From Gp6-AA40 sp032156805 (GTDB lineage: Bacteria > Acidobacteriota > Vicinamibacteria > Vicinamibacterales > UBA2999), in assembly GCA_032156805.1 (NCBI GenBank), contig JALDXQ010000004.1:1-64000 (forward strand): 64,000 bases of DNA, in the 5' to 3' direction. The position numbers and the translations under genes were made by a program. Positions 47,506-56,050 of this stretch are shown one piece after another. Within the stretch, counting starts at the first letter, position 1. Each line of letters starts with the position of its first letter. The notes beneath the pieces were generated by a model. That model was not told the DNA's origin and did not search any database. It saw nothing but the letters and a program-made list of their open reading frames with translations.

Positions 47506-48323
47506 CGCCTGCTTCTCAACAACGCGAGATAGGCCGTGACGTTGTGAATGTCCGCGTCGGTATACACACGAAGGAGTTCCTTGTGCGGTGTCAGCGGATC
47601 GTGAATGTCGACCGTGATCTTCGCTCCGGTCAGGCGGAAGGTGCGATGCATTCCATCCGGCTCCGTCAGCGAGACCGTGAAATCATCGACCCGGCTCAGC
47701 CGCCCCCTGAATGACTCACCGGACGGCAATGTCACCGTCACCGAGATCGGCGGTTGGGGAATGGGCGCCGGTCCACCTCCGCGTGCGCCGGCATTGCCCG
47801 GCATGATCCACATCTGCTGCAGCATCTTTGGATCGTCGAGCGTGTCGGCAAAGGCTGTGAGTGCCGCGATGGTGTGGCAGGATGCACATCTCGCAGCGAC
47901 ATACGCCCTGCCCTTTTCAGGATCGCCGGTCAGAATGTCAGTCTTCGACGGGCCGGTGCGGCTGCTTACCGGGAAGCTGTGAATGAACTCGGCGAGGTCT
48001 GCGACCTGCGCGTCGGTGAATTGGAAGGGCGGCATGCCGGGACGTCCCTCCCGCAGCACGGGGCCGATGCGTTCACCCTCGATGTCTTCGAGCACCAGCG
48101 ACGATCGGAGCAGATTCGGTCCCCCTCCATCGCCGCCGCGTGCGTCGGTGCCGTGACAGAACACGCAGTTCACGCCGTACGTTCCGCGTCCTCGCTCGAT
48201 CGCCGCCGGATCTCCGGGGCGTCGCTCCGGGTATGCGACGAACCCGCCCCCCTGCCCCTGTGAGAAGAGGGTGGCAACGGTCGTCGCAAGCATGACGACC
48301 GCGGCGCCGGCAATGCCCCTCAT
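47502..48323 (-). CDS. Exported di-heme cytochrome c with inserted beta domain
   Basis: About 273 residues. The ATG at 48323 overlaps the previous stop as ATGA. Signal peptide (GIAGAAVVMLATTVATLFS). Heme 1: CVFCH at 53-57 with a Met in REGRPGMPPF as axial ligand. Heme 2: CASCH at 146-150. Between heme 2 and the final helix (DADIHNVTAYLALL, about 257-270) sits a small beta domain, about 193-240 (ISVTVTLPSGESFRGRLSRV; DFTVSLTEPDGMHRTF), like an Sm-type barrel inserted in the second cytochrome domain. Likely takes electrons from the coupled quinoprotein to the respiratory chain. Confidence 0.85.
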   Translation of the reverse strand: MRGIAGAAVVMLATTVATLFSQGQGGGFVAYPERRPGDPAAIERGRGTYGVNCVFCHGTDARGGDGGGPNLLRSSLVLEDIEGERIGPVLREGRPGMPPFQFTDAQVADLAEFIHSFPVSSRTGPSKTDILTGDPEKGRAYVAARCASCHTIAALTAFADTLDDPKMLQQMWIMPGNAGARGGGPAPIPQPPISVTVTLPSGESFRGRLSRVDDFTVSLTEPDGMHRTFRLTGAKITVDIHDPLTPHKELLRVYTDADIHNVTAYLALLRSRR

Positions 48324-49018
48324 TTGTCCGGGCTCCCCGCGACGAACGCAGCACGAGCCTCGTCGAATGGATTGCACACAAGCGGCGGCTGCGCCTCGTA
48401 CAAGCGCGGCGCACGAAGGTAGCGGAACTCGTAGGTGTGCGGTGTCCGGAAGACGTTTGCGTCTTCCCACGTGGACGTCACCGACAGGACGGTGCCGTCG
48501 TTCAGCAACCGAAACCGCTCGGTGAGATGCGAGTCCGACGTCCGGTAGCCGCCGCCCGGGATCATCGTCACGCCCTTCGCGCCATCGAAGCCAATCGTGT
48601 CCACGATCAGCGTGTCTCCTTCCCAACGCGCGATCGAATCGCCGTTCGTCGTCGGATCGAAGATCTCCATGTTTGGATGCGCAGCGCGGAAGTACAGATG
48701 ACGCGGCGCAGCCACCGTTTCGAAATGGATGAGGATTTCACGTCGTCCCTGGCGAATGTTGATCGGCCTTGGAGAATCCATCGCGGTCGGGAGGCCGAGG
48801 AAGTTGCACCAGCGAATCGCGTGCGCGTCCTTCTCGGCCTGCTTCGCCAGCAGTGCCGGCGTCACCGACGGCGCCAGGTTAGCCGACGGCACGCGACGGC
48901 TGTCGAACGACAGCTCCCAGTAGCCGCTGATGTCGGGCGAGCTCTGCGCCGCCGGCAGGGCGACGAGTACCGAGACGATGACAACGATGGAGGCCGGGTA
49001 TCTCATGGTTTGCGCCAT
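48320..49018 (-). CDS. Exported GYLRxNG-superfamily protein, WEGDTL subtype
   Basis: About 232 residues. The ATG at 49018 overlaps the upstream stop as TGATG; an alternative is 49006. Signal peptide (SIVVIVSVLVALPAAQS), then PDISGYWELSFDSRRVPSAN, PINIRQGRREILIHFET, SIARWEGDTLIVDTIGFDG, SHLTERFRLLNDGTVLSVTS and TWEDANVFRTPHTYEFRYL, ending near a Cys (PLVCNP). Same superfamily as 15489 and 49018-49959, with which it forms a coupled pair ahead of the cytochrome and quinoprotein. Function unknown. Confidence 0.65.
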   Translation of the reverse strand: MAQTMRYPASIVVIVSVLVALPAAQSSPDISGYWELSFDSRRVPSANLAPSVTPALLAKQAEKDAHAIRWCNFLGLPTAMDSPRPINIRQGRREILIHFETVAAPRHLYFRAAHPNMEIFDPTTNGDSIARWEGDTLIVDTIGFDGAKGVTMIPGGGYRTSDSHLTERFRLLNDGTVLSVTSTWEDANVFRTPHTYEFRYLRAPRLYEAQPPLVCNPFDEARAAFVAGSPDK

Positions 49019-49959
49019 CACTTGTTCTGCGCTGGCGGGACGATCGACAGCCGCTGACTCGGATCGCTCGAGTCGCACCAGGATTCAAACGCCCAGCTGC
49101 CAGGAGGCGTGCGCTCGGCGACGATCTGATACGTGTGCGGCTTCACGTACACCTTCGGGTCTTCCCACCTGTAGGTGATCGTGAGGCGATGACCGTCCGG
49201 CGACAGTCGATAACGCTCGATCAACTTCGTCTCTGGCGTCCGCCATCCGCCTGCCGTCACATTGCCCTGGGCAAGACCGATCGTTTCCACGAGCAGCGAA
49301 CCAGCGTCATAGCGACCGGTCGAATGTCCCACCGCGTTGGGCGTGAGTCGGCTGAGCGGTGGATGCGCGCGGCCATCCATGTAGATCGTGCGAGGAAGAC
49401 CGGGGTTCTCGCGCACGATGAGCACCTGGTCCCTGCTCTGCACGATGTGGAAGGCGGACGAGTTCGGCTCGACTCCTCCCGGCAGGTTGCAATTCCCATC
49501 CGTCACGACGTAGCCCTCTCCCGGAGGTCTCGGCTTCGATGGATCGCGTGCGAAGTCGAACCGCGGCTGCGCCGCGCGCTTGGCCTGCTCGGCGACCGCG
49601 GCCTGGGCGACCGGCGTCAGCGCGGCGCGCGGAAACTTCGCGGCGAGAGCGTTGAAGCTGCCGGAGCCGTCCACGTCGATACGCACCCAGCCGCCTTCGA
49701 GGTCGGGAATCGGCCCAGGCTGCTGCGCGTTGGGCATTGCGGCAAATATCAGCGCCAGGAAGAGGATCGCTCCACCGATACGGTCCGATGGGGCGACAGT
49801 GCGAGGGTTCGAGGGTCCGGTCCGACGGCACGAGGGTCCGGTCCGACGGCACGACGGTCCGGTCCGAAGCTGCGAAGATTCGCGGATCGCCGCGTCGGAC
49901 ACCGGACCTTCGTCCCGGACCTCGGACCATCGTACCGGACCGTCGCACTTTCGCACCAT
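49018..49959 (-). CDS. Exported GYLRxNG-superfamily protein with repeat-encoded N-terminal extension
   Basis: About 313 residues from the ATG at 49959, which has GAGGGGG five bases upstream. The first 60 residues are encoded by repetitive DNA (TGPSCRR twice) and precede the hydrophobic segment GGAILFLALIFAAMPNA; no other start codon keeps that segment, so either the extension is real or a rare start is used. The mature part has IPDLEGGWVRIDVDGSGSFN, RTIYMDGRAHPPLSRLTPNA, GHSTGRYDAGSLLVETIG, ERYRLSPDGHRLTITYRW and a late WCDSS. Intermediate between the WMDGR and WEGDTL subtypes. First gene of the quinoprotein operon. Confidence 0.6.
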   Translation of the reverse strand: MVRKCDGPVRWSEVRDEGPVSDAAIRESSQLRTGPSCRRTGPSCRRTGPSNPRTVAPSDRIGGAILFLALIFAAMPNAQQPGPIPDLEGGWVRIDVDGSGSFNALAAKFPRAALTPVAQAAVAEQAKRAAQPRFDFARDPSKPRPPGEGYVVTDGNCNLPGGVEPNSSAFHIVQSRDQVLIVRENPGLPRTIYMDGRAHPPLSRLTPNAVGHSTGRYDAGSLLVETIGLAQGNVTAGGWRTPETKLIERYRLSPDGHRLTITYRWEDPKVYVKPHTYQIVAERTPPGSWAFESWCDSSDPSQRLSIVPPAQNK

Positions 49960-49980
49960 CGCCCCCTCGGACCGCCAACA
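49797..49980. repeat. 21-bp tandem repeat and inverted GGTCCGG tract
   Basis: Two identical 21-bp units (49811-49831, 49832-49852) and a third diverged unit (49853-49873), each with GGTCCGGTCCGA, followed by inverted, degenerate CCGGACC units to about 49945. It covers the N-terminal coding part of the 49018-49959 gene and its ribosome site. Confidence 0.75.
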
Positions 49981-51645
49981 TCAGTAGTACTTGCTCTGCA
50001 CCGGGCATCCCGGATGGAAGTTCCCTTTCGCCAGTTCGGCCTTGCAGTGCTCGCGCGCCCGCTCGGTGCCACCCTTCAGCAGGTCCTCGGCCTGCGCGCG
50101 CGTCAGCGTCGCCTGTCCTTTTTCCAGACCCACTGCATGCACAGGGGAGAGGCGCTCCACGTTCAAACCGTGCCTGCTGACGACGTCGCGAAACCCGTCG
50201 GGCCAGTGCTGCCAGTCGAACGCGGCGGTGACGAGATCCCCCTCCATCAGGAGTCGCTCCGAAGCGATGTAGCCGACCAGCACGTCCGCCATGTGGCCGT
50301 TGTTCTGCACCCAGTAGAGATCGAGCGTTTGGGTCTCGTCGGACATGCGCAGATGCCCGTCTACCGCCTGGAACCTCAGCGGCTTCGGGCTGCGGGCGAG
50401 ATCGTCGGGAAAATCCGGGGCTGCGTGCGCCACCATGTCGCGGAACTGGGGCTCGCTCCCCCGCCGCTGAACGATCGTCAGCCCTTCGGCGACGGCTTGA
50501 CGAAGTCCCGCTGTGTGATCGAAGTGGTTATGGCTGGCGATGAGATGCGTCACCGGCTTCCCCGGTGCCAGCGTGCGCGCGTGCGCGATCACCGCCTTGG
50601 CGGTCGCAACATTCACGCCCAGCTCGAACAGCACGATGTGATCGCGGAACTCGACGACCGTGGTGCCGCCCTGATTGACCCGCCAGACTCCCTTTCCGAT
50701 CGGCTGCGACGTGATCGTCGGAACCGGATATGACGGCGGCTCCGGCGCTGCCCGCACGTCCGTGGGCGCAGAGAGATCCGGAAGCGTCGTATCGACCTGA
50801 TACGCGTCGACGTACAGCTTCACGTAATCGACGTTGCGATAGCTCAAGCGCGTCTCGTACGCGAGCGGCAGCATGATGCCGCTGCCGCCGGTGGCGTCCG
50901 CCCATCCGCTGAAGCTGGTCGTGAAGTTCATCTGGCCGACGTTGGTGTGCCGCGTCGCCCAGCGTATCCAGGCCGGACGTCCGTCCGCCGTGAACGCCGC
51001 GGTCAGCTTGTCGCCTTCCTCGAGTGTCACGTCGATCGTCGTGATCCCCGACTGGCGTCGAGGCGACGACAAGCGTGTCCCCGGTTCGAGCATCGTCCGC
51101 ACGAGCACGACCGGATTCGTCATCATCAGCATACGGCGGACGTGCACGCCGTCAACTTGCAGAGGATTGTCGCTTTCGCGCGCGACGCGCACGGCCTTCT
51201 GACCCGTGATGTCGTACGCGAGATCCCCATCGAGTACCTGGTTCACAGGCGCCCAGCTGTGGCCGAACGGCCCGAGAAACGGAAACAGCATGTTCCTGCG
51301 CTCGTAGAGCTGGAACCGATTGTGCTCGAGGTCGTAGACGCGCCGTAGCTCGTTCGCCGCGATGTACTTCTCCGGAGCGGAGAGCTCGCCGGTGACGCGC
51401 CCGCCGCCGAACTGGTAGGCGTACTGCGCGTACCCGTTCAGGGTGATGTTCCTCACGCTGCGAATGCGCTCGAGTCCGCCGAGCGCTCCGGCCGCGCGTT
51501 CAAGGACGCCGCGGGCGTTGTCGGCGTTCTGGCCGAGTAGCGGTTGACCCACGGCCAAAGCCGTCACCATCCCCGCGATTGAAAAAAGCCGTAGCAAAGA
51601 AATTCTCGGTGCCTCGGTGCCTCGGTGTGTCGTAGTGCGAGTCAC
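49981..51645 (-). CDS. Exported MBL-fold metallohydrolase with N-terminal domain
   Basis: About 554 residues from the GTG at 51645, which has AGAGGG at good spacing; an ATG at 51672 overlaps the previous gene but lacks this. The signal peptide (LFSIAGMVTALAVGQPLLGQ) follows a stretch encoded by repeat DNA. N-domain: ALGGLERIRSVRNITLNGYA, IAANELRRVYDLEHNRF. MBL domain with complete motif ASHNHFDHTAG, later NNGHMADVLV, LMEGDLVTAA and PVHAVG. C-terminus carries Cys (GCPVQSKYY). Tandem paralogue of 51662-53257. Substrate unknown. Confidence 0.8.
   Translation of the reverse strand: MTRTTTHRGTEAPRISLLRLFSIAGMVTALAVGQPLLGQNADNARGVLERAAGALGGLERIRSVRNITLNGYAQYAYQFGGGRVTGELSAPEKYIAANELRRVYDLEHNRFQLYERRNMLFPFLGPFGHSWAPVNQVLDGDLAYDITGQKAVRVARESDNPLQVDGVHVRRMLMMTNPVVLVRTMLEPGTRLSSPRRQSGITTIDVTLEEGDKLTAAFTADGRPAWIRWATRHTNVGQMNFTTSFSGWADATGGSGIMLPLAYETRLSYRNVDYVKLYVDAYQVDTTLPDLSAPTDVRAAPEPPSYPVPTITSQPIGKGVWRVNQGGTTVVEFRDHIVLFELGVNVATAKAVIAHARTLAPGKPVTHLIASHNHFDHTAGLRQAVAEGLTIVQRRGSEPQFRDMVAHAAPDFPDDLARSPKPLRFQAVDGHLRMSDETQTLDLYWVQNNGHMADVLVGYIASERLLMEGDLVTAAFDWQHWPDGFRDVVSRHGLNVERLSPVHAVGLEKGQATLTRAQAEDLLKGGTERAREHCKAELAKGNFHPGCPVQSKYY
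51606..51629. repeat. 8-bp tandem repeat (TCGGTGCC) at a gene start
   Basis: Three consecutive 8-bp units TCGGTGCC, TCGGTGCC, TCGGTGTG just inside the start of the 49981-51645 gene, encoding its THRGTEAPR stretch. Simple-sequence DNA of this kind can change length by slippage and shift the frame. Confidence 0.6.
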
Positions 51646-51661
51646 GAGCCTACCCTCTGTG

Positions 51662-53257
51662 TTACCTGACATGTGCGGGACAACCCTGGAAGTAGTTGCC
51701 CTTCGCGAGGTGCTGGGCGCAGAACTCCTTCACGCGCTGGATGCCGGGCGTCACCATCTTGATCACCTGTTCGCGCGTCATCACGTCCATGTGCACCGGC
51801 ACGTTCAGCTGCACGTCGATCTTCCGATGGTTGATGTTGTCCAACCAGCTGTCGCCCCACCACTGGAGATCCTCAGCGGCCGTGGCGATGTCGCCCTCGA
51901 TCATCGCCTTGTGCTCCGGGATGTAGGCAAACACCGCGTCGGCCATGTGGTTGTTGGCGATGACGTGATAGATGTCCACGGTCATCGTGGCGTCCTTGAG
52001 CTGCAGGTGGTCGTCCACTGGGACGAACTTGAGCGGCTTCGGATCGCGACCGAGCGCGTCGGGGAAGTTCGGCGTCGGCCGTGACGTCATCTCGCGGAAG
52101 ATGACGCCGTTGTCACGGCGCGAGATGACAGTCAACCCTTCGGCAACTGCCTGCCGCAAGCCGGCAGTGTGATCGAAGTGGTGGTGCGACACGATCACTT
52201 CCGTCACCGGCTTGCTCGGCACGATCTGACGCGCCGCCTTGATGACGGCCGCAACGCGCTCGGCACCGCCACCAACTTCGAACAACGTCATGTGATCGGC
52301 GAACTCGATCACCATCGTGCCGCCCGTAATACGCCAGAGGCCGCGAGCCACCGGCGTCACCTGCACGTTGGCGCCACCGGGACCGCCGCCGGCCCCGCCG
52401 CCACGGCCGGCGGGAGCGGCAGCCAACGTCGCCGGCGCCGCCATGTCGTCGATGGCGGTGTCGATCAGATAACCGTCGACATAGAGCTTCAGGAAATCAA
52501 CGTCGCGCCAATCGAGTTTCGTGGTGAAGCCCATGGGCAACGACACACCCTGGAACGGCACGTAGCCGTAGAAGTGTGTCGTGTAGATCACCTCGCCGAG
52601 ATTGGCGTTCGGACCGGACCAGCGAATCCACGCCGGCGTATTCGACGGCGGCCGAATCGCGATCGTCAGCGTGTCGCCGTCCGTGAGACGCAGATCGACC
52701 AGCGTCAGATCGCCCTCCTGGCGCCGGTTCGACGCCGTCGCGGATCCGTTCAGCACGGCTCGCAGGGCAACGATCGGGTTGGTGTGCATCCACATGCGCC
52801 GGTCGCGCGCGTCTCCACCGCGAACGGCGCCCTTCGCGGTGACGTTGTAGGCCACGCTGCCGTCGAGCACCTGGTTCTGCAGCGCGAAATCGTGGCCGCC
52901 GTAGTTGGCAAACGGAAACAGATCGTTGCGCCGCTCGAGGTGACGCATGCGCCCGTGCTCGAGGTCGTAGATGCGGCGATAGTCGTTGGCGGCGATGAAC
53001 TTCTGCGGCGCGCCCGGCAGCGCCGTGATGTTGCCGCCGCCGTTCTGATACGCGTACTGCGCGTAGCCGATCAGCGTGATGTTTCTGAGCTTGAGAATCC
53101 GATCGGCACCGCCGAGCGCCGCGGCCGCCGCGTCGATCGCCTCCTTTGCGGTCGAGCCAGGCACACGAGCCGCCGGGGTACTCGGTCCCTGCTGCGCCGC
53201 GATCGCGAAGCCGGCCGCCAACACCAACGCGAGCGATGCGCCGAGAATGCGTCGCAT
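51662..53257 (-). CDS. Exported MBL-fold metallohydrolase with N-terminal domain
   Basis: About 531 residues. The ATG at 53257 has GAGGA five bases upstream; a TTG four codons earlier is less likely. Signal peptide (ILGASLALVLAAGFAIAAQ). N-domain: ALGGADRILKLRNITLIGYA, IAANDYRRIYDLEHGRMRHL. A Gly/Ala linker (GRGGGAGGGPGGA) leads to the MBL domain: EVIVSHHHFDHTAG with all motif residues, ANNHMADAVFAY, AMIEGDIATAA and PVHMDV. Ends with GNYFQGCPAHVR. It follows the TEDW gene by 22 bp in the 56028-49981 cluster. Confidence 0.85.
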   Translation of the reverse strand: MRRILGASLALVLAAGFAIAAQQGPSTPAARVPGSTAKEAIDAAAAALGGADRILKLRNITLIGYAQYAYQNGGGNITALPGAPQKFIAANDYRRIYDLEHGRMRHLERRNDLFPFANYGGHDFALQNQVLDGSVAYNVTAKGAVRGGDARDRRMWMHTNPIVALRAVLNGSATASNRRQEGDLTLVDLRLTDGDTLTIAIRPPSNTPAWIRWSGPNANLGEVIYTTHFYGYVPFQGVSLPMGFTTKLDWRDVDFLKLYVDGYLIDTAIDDMAAPATLAAAPAGRGGGAGGGPGGANVQVTPVARGLWRITGGTMVIEFADHMTLFEVGGGAERVAAVIKAARQIVPSKPVTEVIVSHHHFDHTAGLRQAVAEGLTVISRRDNGVIFREMTSRPTPNFPDALGRDPKPLKFVPVDDHLQLKDATMTVDIYHVIANNHMADAVFAYIPEHKAMIEGDIATAAEDLQWWGDSWLDNINHRKIDVQLNVPVHMDVMTREQVIKMVTPGIQRVKEFCAQHLAKGNYFQGCPAHVR

Positions 53258-53279
53258 ATCAGTCCTCAATCCGGATCGA

Positions 53280-54179
53280 TTAACGTGGGGCGCCGCCTGC
53301 CGGCTGCAGCGGTGGCGCCGTCGGCGGCGCGGTCTGACACGGCGTCGGCTTCCACTTCGAGTTGTCGGCTTCGCGCCGGAACGACGAGCTCGTGATGAAC
53401 GGCTGCGTGAGGTATTTCGGATCCTCGACCACGGTCGTGACCGTGAACCATTCGAGATCGCCAGGGCCCGAGTGCCGTTGGTAATACTCCGTGACGACGG
53501 CGTCCTCGCTGTACGGGACGCCGTTCTTGCGGAGGTATCCCGCTTTCAGATGTCCCGTCACGACCGTGAGACTCCCGCCGCTCGTCCCGCCGGATCCGCC
53601 GCGTCCACCAAACCCCAGGCCTCTGCTCTGCGCCTGCTTCACCCACTCCGCGCTCGATACGCCTTGCCATGTGCGCTCGGTCGTTCCAACGTCGCTGGCC
53701 GCATTCGCCCCGGCCGCCGTCGGTCCAAACGTAAACACCCTCGTCTGCTGCCCCGAATCCGTCTCGAGCTTCAATATCTGATCGTCCTGCCACGAAATGC
53801 GGACGCGCATCGGCTGTCGCATGATCGCGGCCGCACCGAATGCGCGGCATTGCTCGCCGGACGCGTTGTCCTGATCCAGATCCCACGCCGCCGCCACTTT
53901 GCGCCCTTCAGCATTGAGCGGCACGCTGGCGACGTCATTCTTCGGCGGCGTCACCATTCGCCACCGCCAGTCTTCCGTGACGACGGCAACCCATGTCCCG
54001 GTCAAATCGAACGCCGCCGCCGCACGTGCGGTCGGTGGAGCGCCTCCGCGGCCCTGGCCAGGAGCCGCGCCGCGTTGCGCCTCTGCCGGCCCGCTACTCG
54101 CAATCAGCATGACGACCGTCACACAAACGACGAGGCCGTATCGCATCACGTTATCCATCCACTGCGCCTTGCCGCTCAT
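53280..54179 (-). CDS. Exported GYLRxNG-superfamily protein, TEDW subtype
   Basis: A 299-residue protein; the ATG at 54179 overlaps the MBL stop as ATGA, with internal ATGs at 54158 and 54146 nearer the signal peptide (LVVCVTVVMLIASSGPAEA). Blocks: FDLTGTWVAVVTEDWRWRMV, GEQCRAFGAAAIMRQPMR, TWQGVSSAEW, TGHLKAGYLRKNGVPYSEDA, VEDPKYLTQPFITSS and PTPC. A Gly-rich loop (LGFGGRGGSGGTSGG) and a Pro-rich tail make it longer than the paralogues at 7207 and 31884. Placed directly after an MBL gene, as at 7207. Confidence 0.7.
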   Translation of the reverse strand: MSGKAQWMDNVMRYGLVVCVTVVMLIASSGPAEAQRGAAPGQGRGGAPPTARAAAAFDLTGTWVAVVTEDWRWRMVTPPKNDVASVPLNAEGRKVAAAWDLDQDNASGEQCRAFGAAAIMRQPMRVRISWQDDQILKLETDSGQQTRVFTFGPTAAGANAASDVGTTERTWQGVSSAEWVKQAQSRGLGFGGRGGSGGTSGGSLTVVTGHLKAGYLRKNGVPYSEDAVVTEYYQRHSGPGDLEWFTVTTVVEDPKYLTQPFITSSSFRREADNSKWKPTPCQTAPPTAPPLQPAGGAPR

Positions 54180-55129
54180 CGTGTGCGTGTCCCCGGTTGT
54201 GCCGAGAGACTCCGGTAGATCGCTTCGACGAACATGTCACCCGTATTGCCAGGCTGCGAGTAGACGCCGTCGTAGTCGCGGGTCGGCTTCGCCGCCTTCA
54301 CCTGGTCGAGCGTCATCTTCTTCCGCACCATGTCGAGCACACGGTCGTGGACGATGGTCACCATGTCCCGGTAGTCGCTGACGTCGGACTCGTCGCACAG
54401 CCGGCCATGACCGGGCACGATCATCGTCCCGCCCTCTTCGTTGAAGTCGGGCACCGCGAGCTCGAGGACGTAGTTGATCCCCGCCAGCAATCCCTCGATG
54501 CTGCCGCCGCGCGCGAGGTCGATCATCGGGTAGCGATCGGGTGTGAACACATCACCCGCGCTGATGACGTCGCTGCGCCTGAAGAACACGATCGTGTCGC
54601 CGTCGGTATGAGCAGCCCTGACGTGCAGCAACTGCACCGCCTCGCCGTTCACGAACAGGTCCTTCTGCTTGACGAAGTACGTGTCGGTCGGCAACGCGTT
54701 GGCCACGGTCTCGCCGCTGGCGAGGCGGTTGAGCAGGTTCTCGTGCGCGAAGATGGGAGCGCCGCCGGTCCCGCTGACAGTTGCAGGCCGGGTGTTGCCC
54801 CCGGCGAGTGTCTGCCCTGACTGGGCGATCGCCTCGTTTCCACCAATGTGATCGGCATCGCCAGTCGTGTTGACGATGAAGCGTACCGGGCGATCCGACA
54901 GTCGCCGTATCGCGGCGAGCACCTGTGAAGAGGCTGCGCTCGACTTCGGATCGACGATGAGCACACCGTCGCCCCCGACGTGCACCGTCGTGTTCGCGCC
55001 TTGTCCAGCGAGCATGTACACCCGTTCGCGGATCTGCCACGCTTGCACGTCCGTGGCATCGGACTGCGCCATCACTCCCGCGCCGCCGGCAATCAGCGCG
55101 ACACCGATCGCCGCAAGCCCCCGGGTCAT
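54176..55129 (-). CDS. Exported MBL-fold protein with altered zinc site 1
   Basis: About 317 residues. The ATG at 55129 overlaps the WMDGR gene stop as ATGA. Signal peptide (GLAAIGVALIAGGAGVMAQ). The metal motif reads VNTTGDADHIGG: Thr89, Asp91, Asp93, His94 for His, His, Asp, His, the same type of change as at 7929. His in AHTDGD, Asp in SAGDVF and His in PGHG are kept. The C-terminal DMVTIVHDRVLDMVRKKMTL and DMFVEAIYRSL match the other three members of this subgroup. Between WMDGR and TEDW genes. Confidence 0.8.
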   Translation of the reverse strand: MTRGLAAIGVALIAGGAGVMAQSDATDVQAWQIRERVYMLAGQGANTTVHVGGDGVLIVDPKSSAASSQVLAAIRRLSDRPVRFIVNTTGDADHIGGNEAIAQSGQTLAGGNTRPATVSGTGGAPIFAHENLLNRLASGETVANALPTDTYFVKQKDLFVNGEAVQLLHVRAAHTDGDTIVFFRRSDVISAGDVFTPDRYPMIDLARGGSIEGLLAGINYVLELAVPDFNEEGGTMIVPGHGRLCDESDVSDYRDMVTIVHDRVLDMVRKKMTLDQVKAAKPTRDYDGVYSQPGNTGDMFVEAIYRSLSAQPGTRTR

Positions 55130-56028
55130 CGCTTGTCTCCAGGCGCGGGCGCCTTGCGCAGCGGCTTCAGTGTCCTGAGCGTCTCCAAGTATTCCGGGTA
55201 CATCGTCTGGGCGCCACCTCTGACCGCCTCTCGCGGTAGTGCCCATTTGATGGCGAACTCGTCGAGATAGGGATTGGTGCCCGGAAGGTAGTGCGGGATC
55301 TCGCCCGCCGGGCGTTCCACTTCGATATCCACCGAGCATGGATAGAGCGCCATCTGGTAACCGGGGTCGTAGTAGAAGTTACGGCTCTTGATGAACGGTT
55401 CCGTCAGGTAAACCGGATCTGTCACGATCGAAATCCACGTGAGCACGTTGCCCTGGCGAGTGAAGTGCTCGAGCAAGGTCGCTTTCTCGCTCCGAGCAAG
55501 ACCATTGCGTCGAAGGTAGCCGGGCTTGAGGTGAGTGGTCGTCACCGTGAGCATGTCGCCTTCCCACTTGCCCGTGGAGAAGCCTTGCCAGGTGTGAGGC
55601 GCATGGGCAGGGGGAGGCGGCCGCCCATCCATCCAGATCGTCCGCACCGGGTTCATCCAGCCCATCTCGGTGTGGTACGCGACCACTTCCTTCGTGACCG
55701 GATCGAGATCCTTCCAGATGCGGACGGGCGAGAAGTTGGGCGCGTAGTCCGCGGGATGCGGGATGCACTGGTGCTCCGGGACCGTCCAGAGCGATGCACT
55801 CCAGCTGTCTCCACGGAGCCTGGTCGCATCGTTGATCGGCAACCCTTGGTACTCGCCGACTTCGGGGCCGCCGCCTCGTTCGGGGGCGTCCTCATGCTGC
55901 CGTGCGGCCCATCCCCCTTCGAGATCGACCTGTGCGCCCGCTGGCGCAACACCAGCCACAGCCCACGCCATGACGAGCGCTGCGGCCCTGATCGCCGTCG
56001 TGATCCTCGTGCCCTTCGTGGTTTTCAT
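55126..56028 (-). CDS. Exported GYLRxNG-superfamily protein, WMDGR subtype
   Basis: A 300-residue exported protein. Signal peptide (AAALVMAWAVAGVAPAGAQ), then VDLEGGWAARQHEDAPE, PEHQCIPHPADYAPNFSP, TIWMDGRPPPPAHAPHTWQG, FSTGKWEGDMLTVTTTHLKP, GYLRRNGLARSEKATLLEHF, VTDPVYLTEPFIKS, PHYLPGTNPYLDEFAIKW and TMYPEYLETL. This is the most complete version of the subtype in the window. It follows the TonB receptor by 22 bp and is coupled to the MBL gene. Function unknown. Confidence 0.7.
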   Translation of the reverse strand: MKTTKGTRITTAIRAAALVMAWAVAGVAPAGAQVDLEGGWAARQHEDAPERGGGPEVGEYQGLPINDATRLRGDSWSASLWTVPEHQCIPHPADYAPNFSPVRIWKDLDPVTKEVVAYHTEMGWMNPVRTIWMDGRPPPPAHAPHTWQGFSTGKWEGDMLTVTTTHLKPGYLRRNGLARSEKATLLEHFTRQGNVLTWISIVTDPVYLTEPFIKSRNFYYDPGYQMALYPCSVDIEVERPAGEIPHYLPGTNPYLDEFAIKWALPREAVRGGAQTMYPEYLETLRTLKPLRKAPAPGDKR

Positions 56029-56050
56029 TGATCGTCGTGACCTTCGTGCT

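Noticed and set aside
48735..49980. Repeat tract considered as a CRISPR array
   Set aside because: The 21-bp units are contiguous, without spacers, and no cas gene is present.
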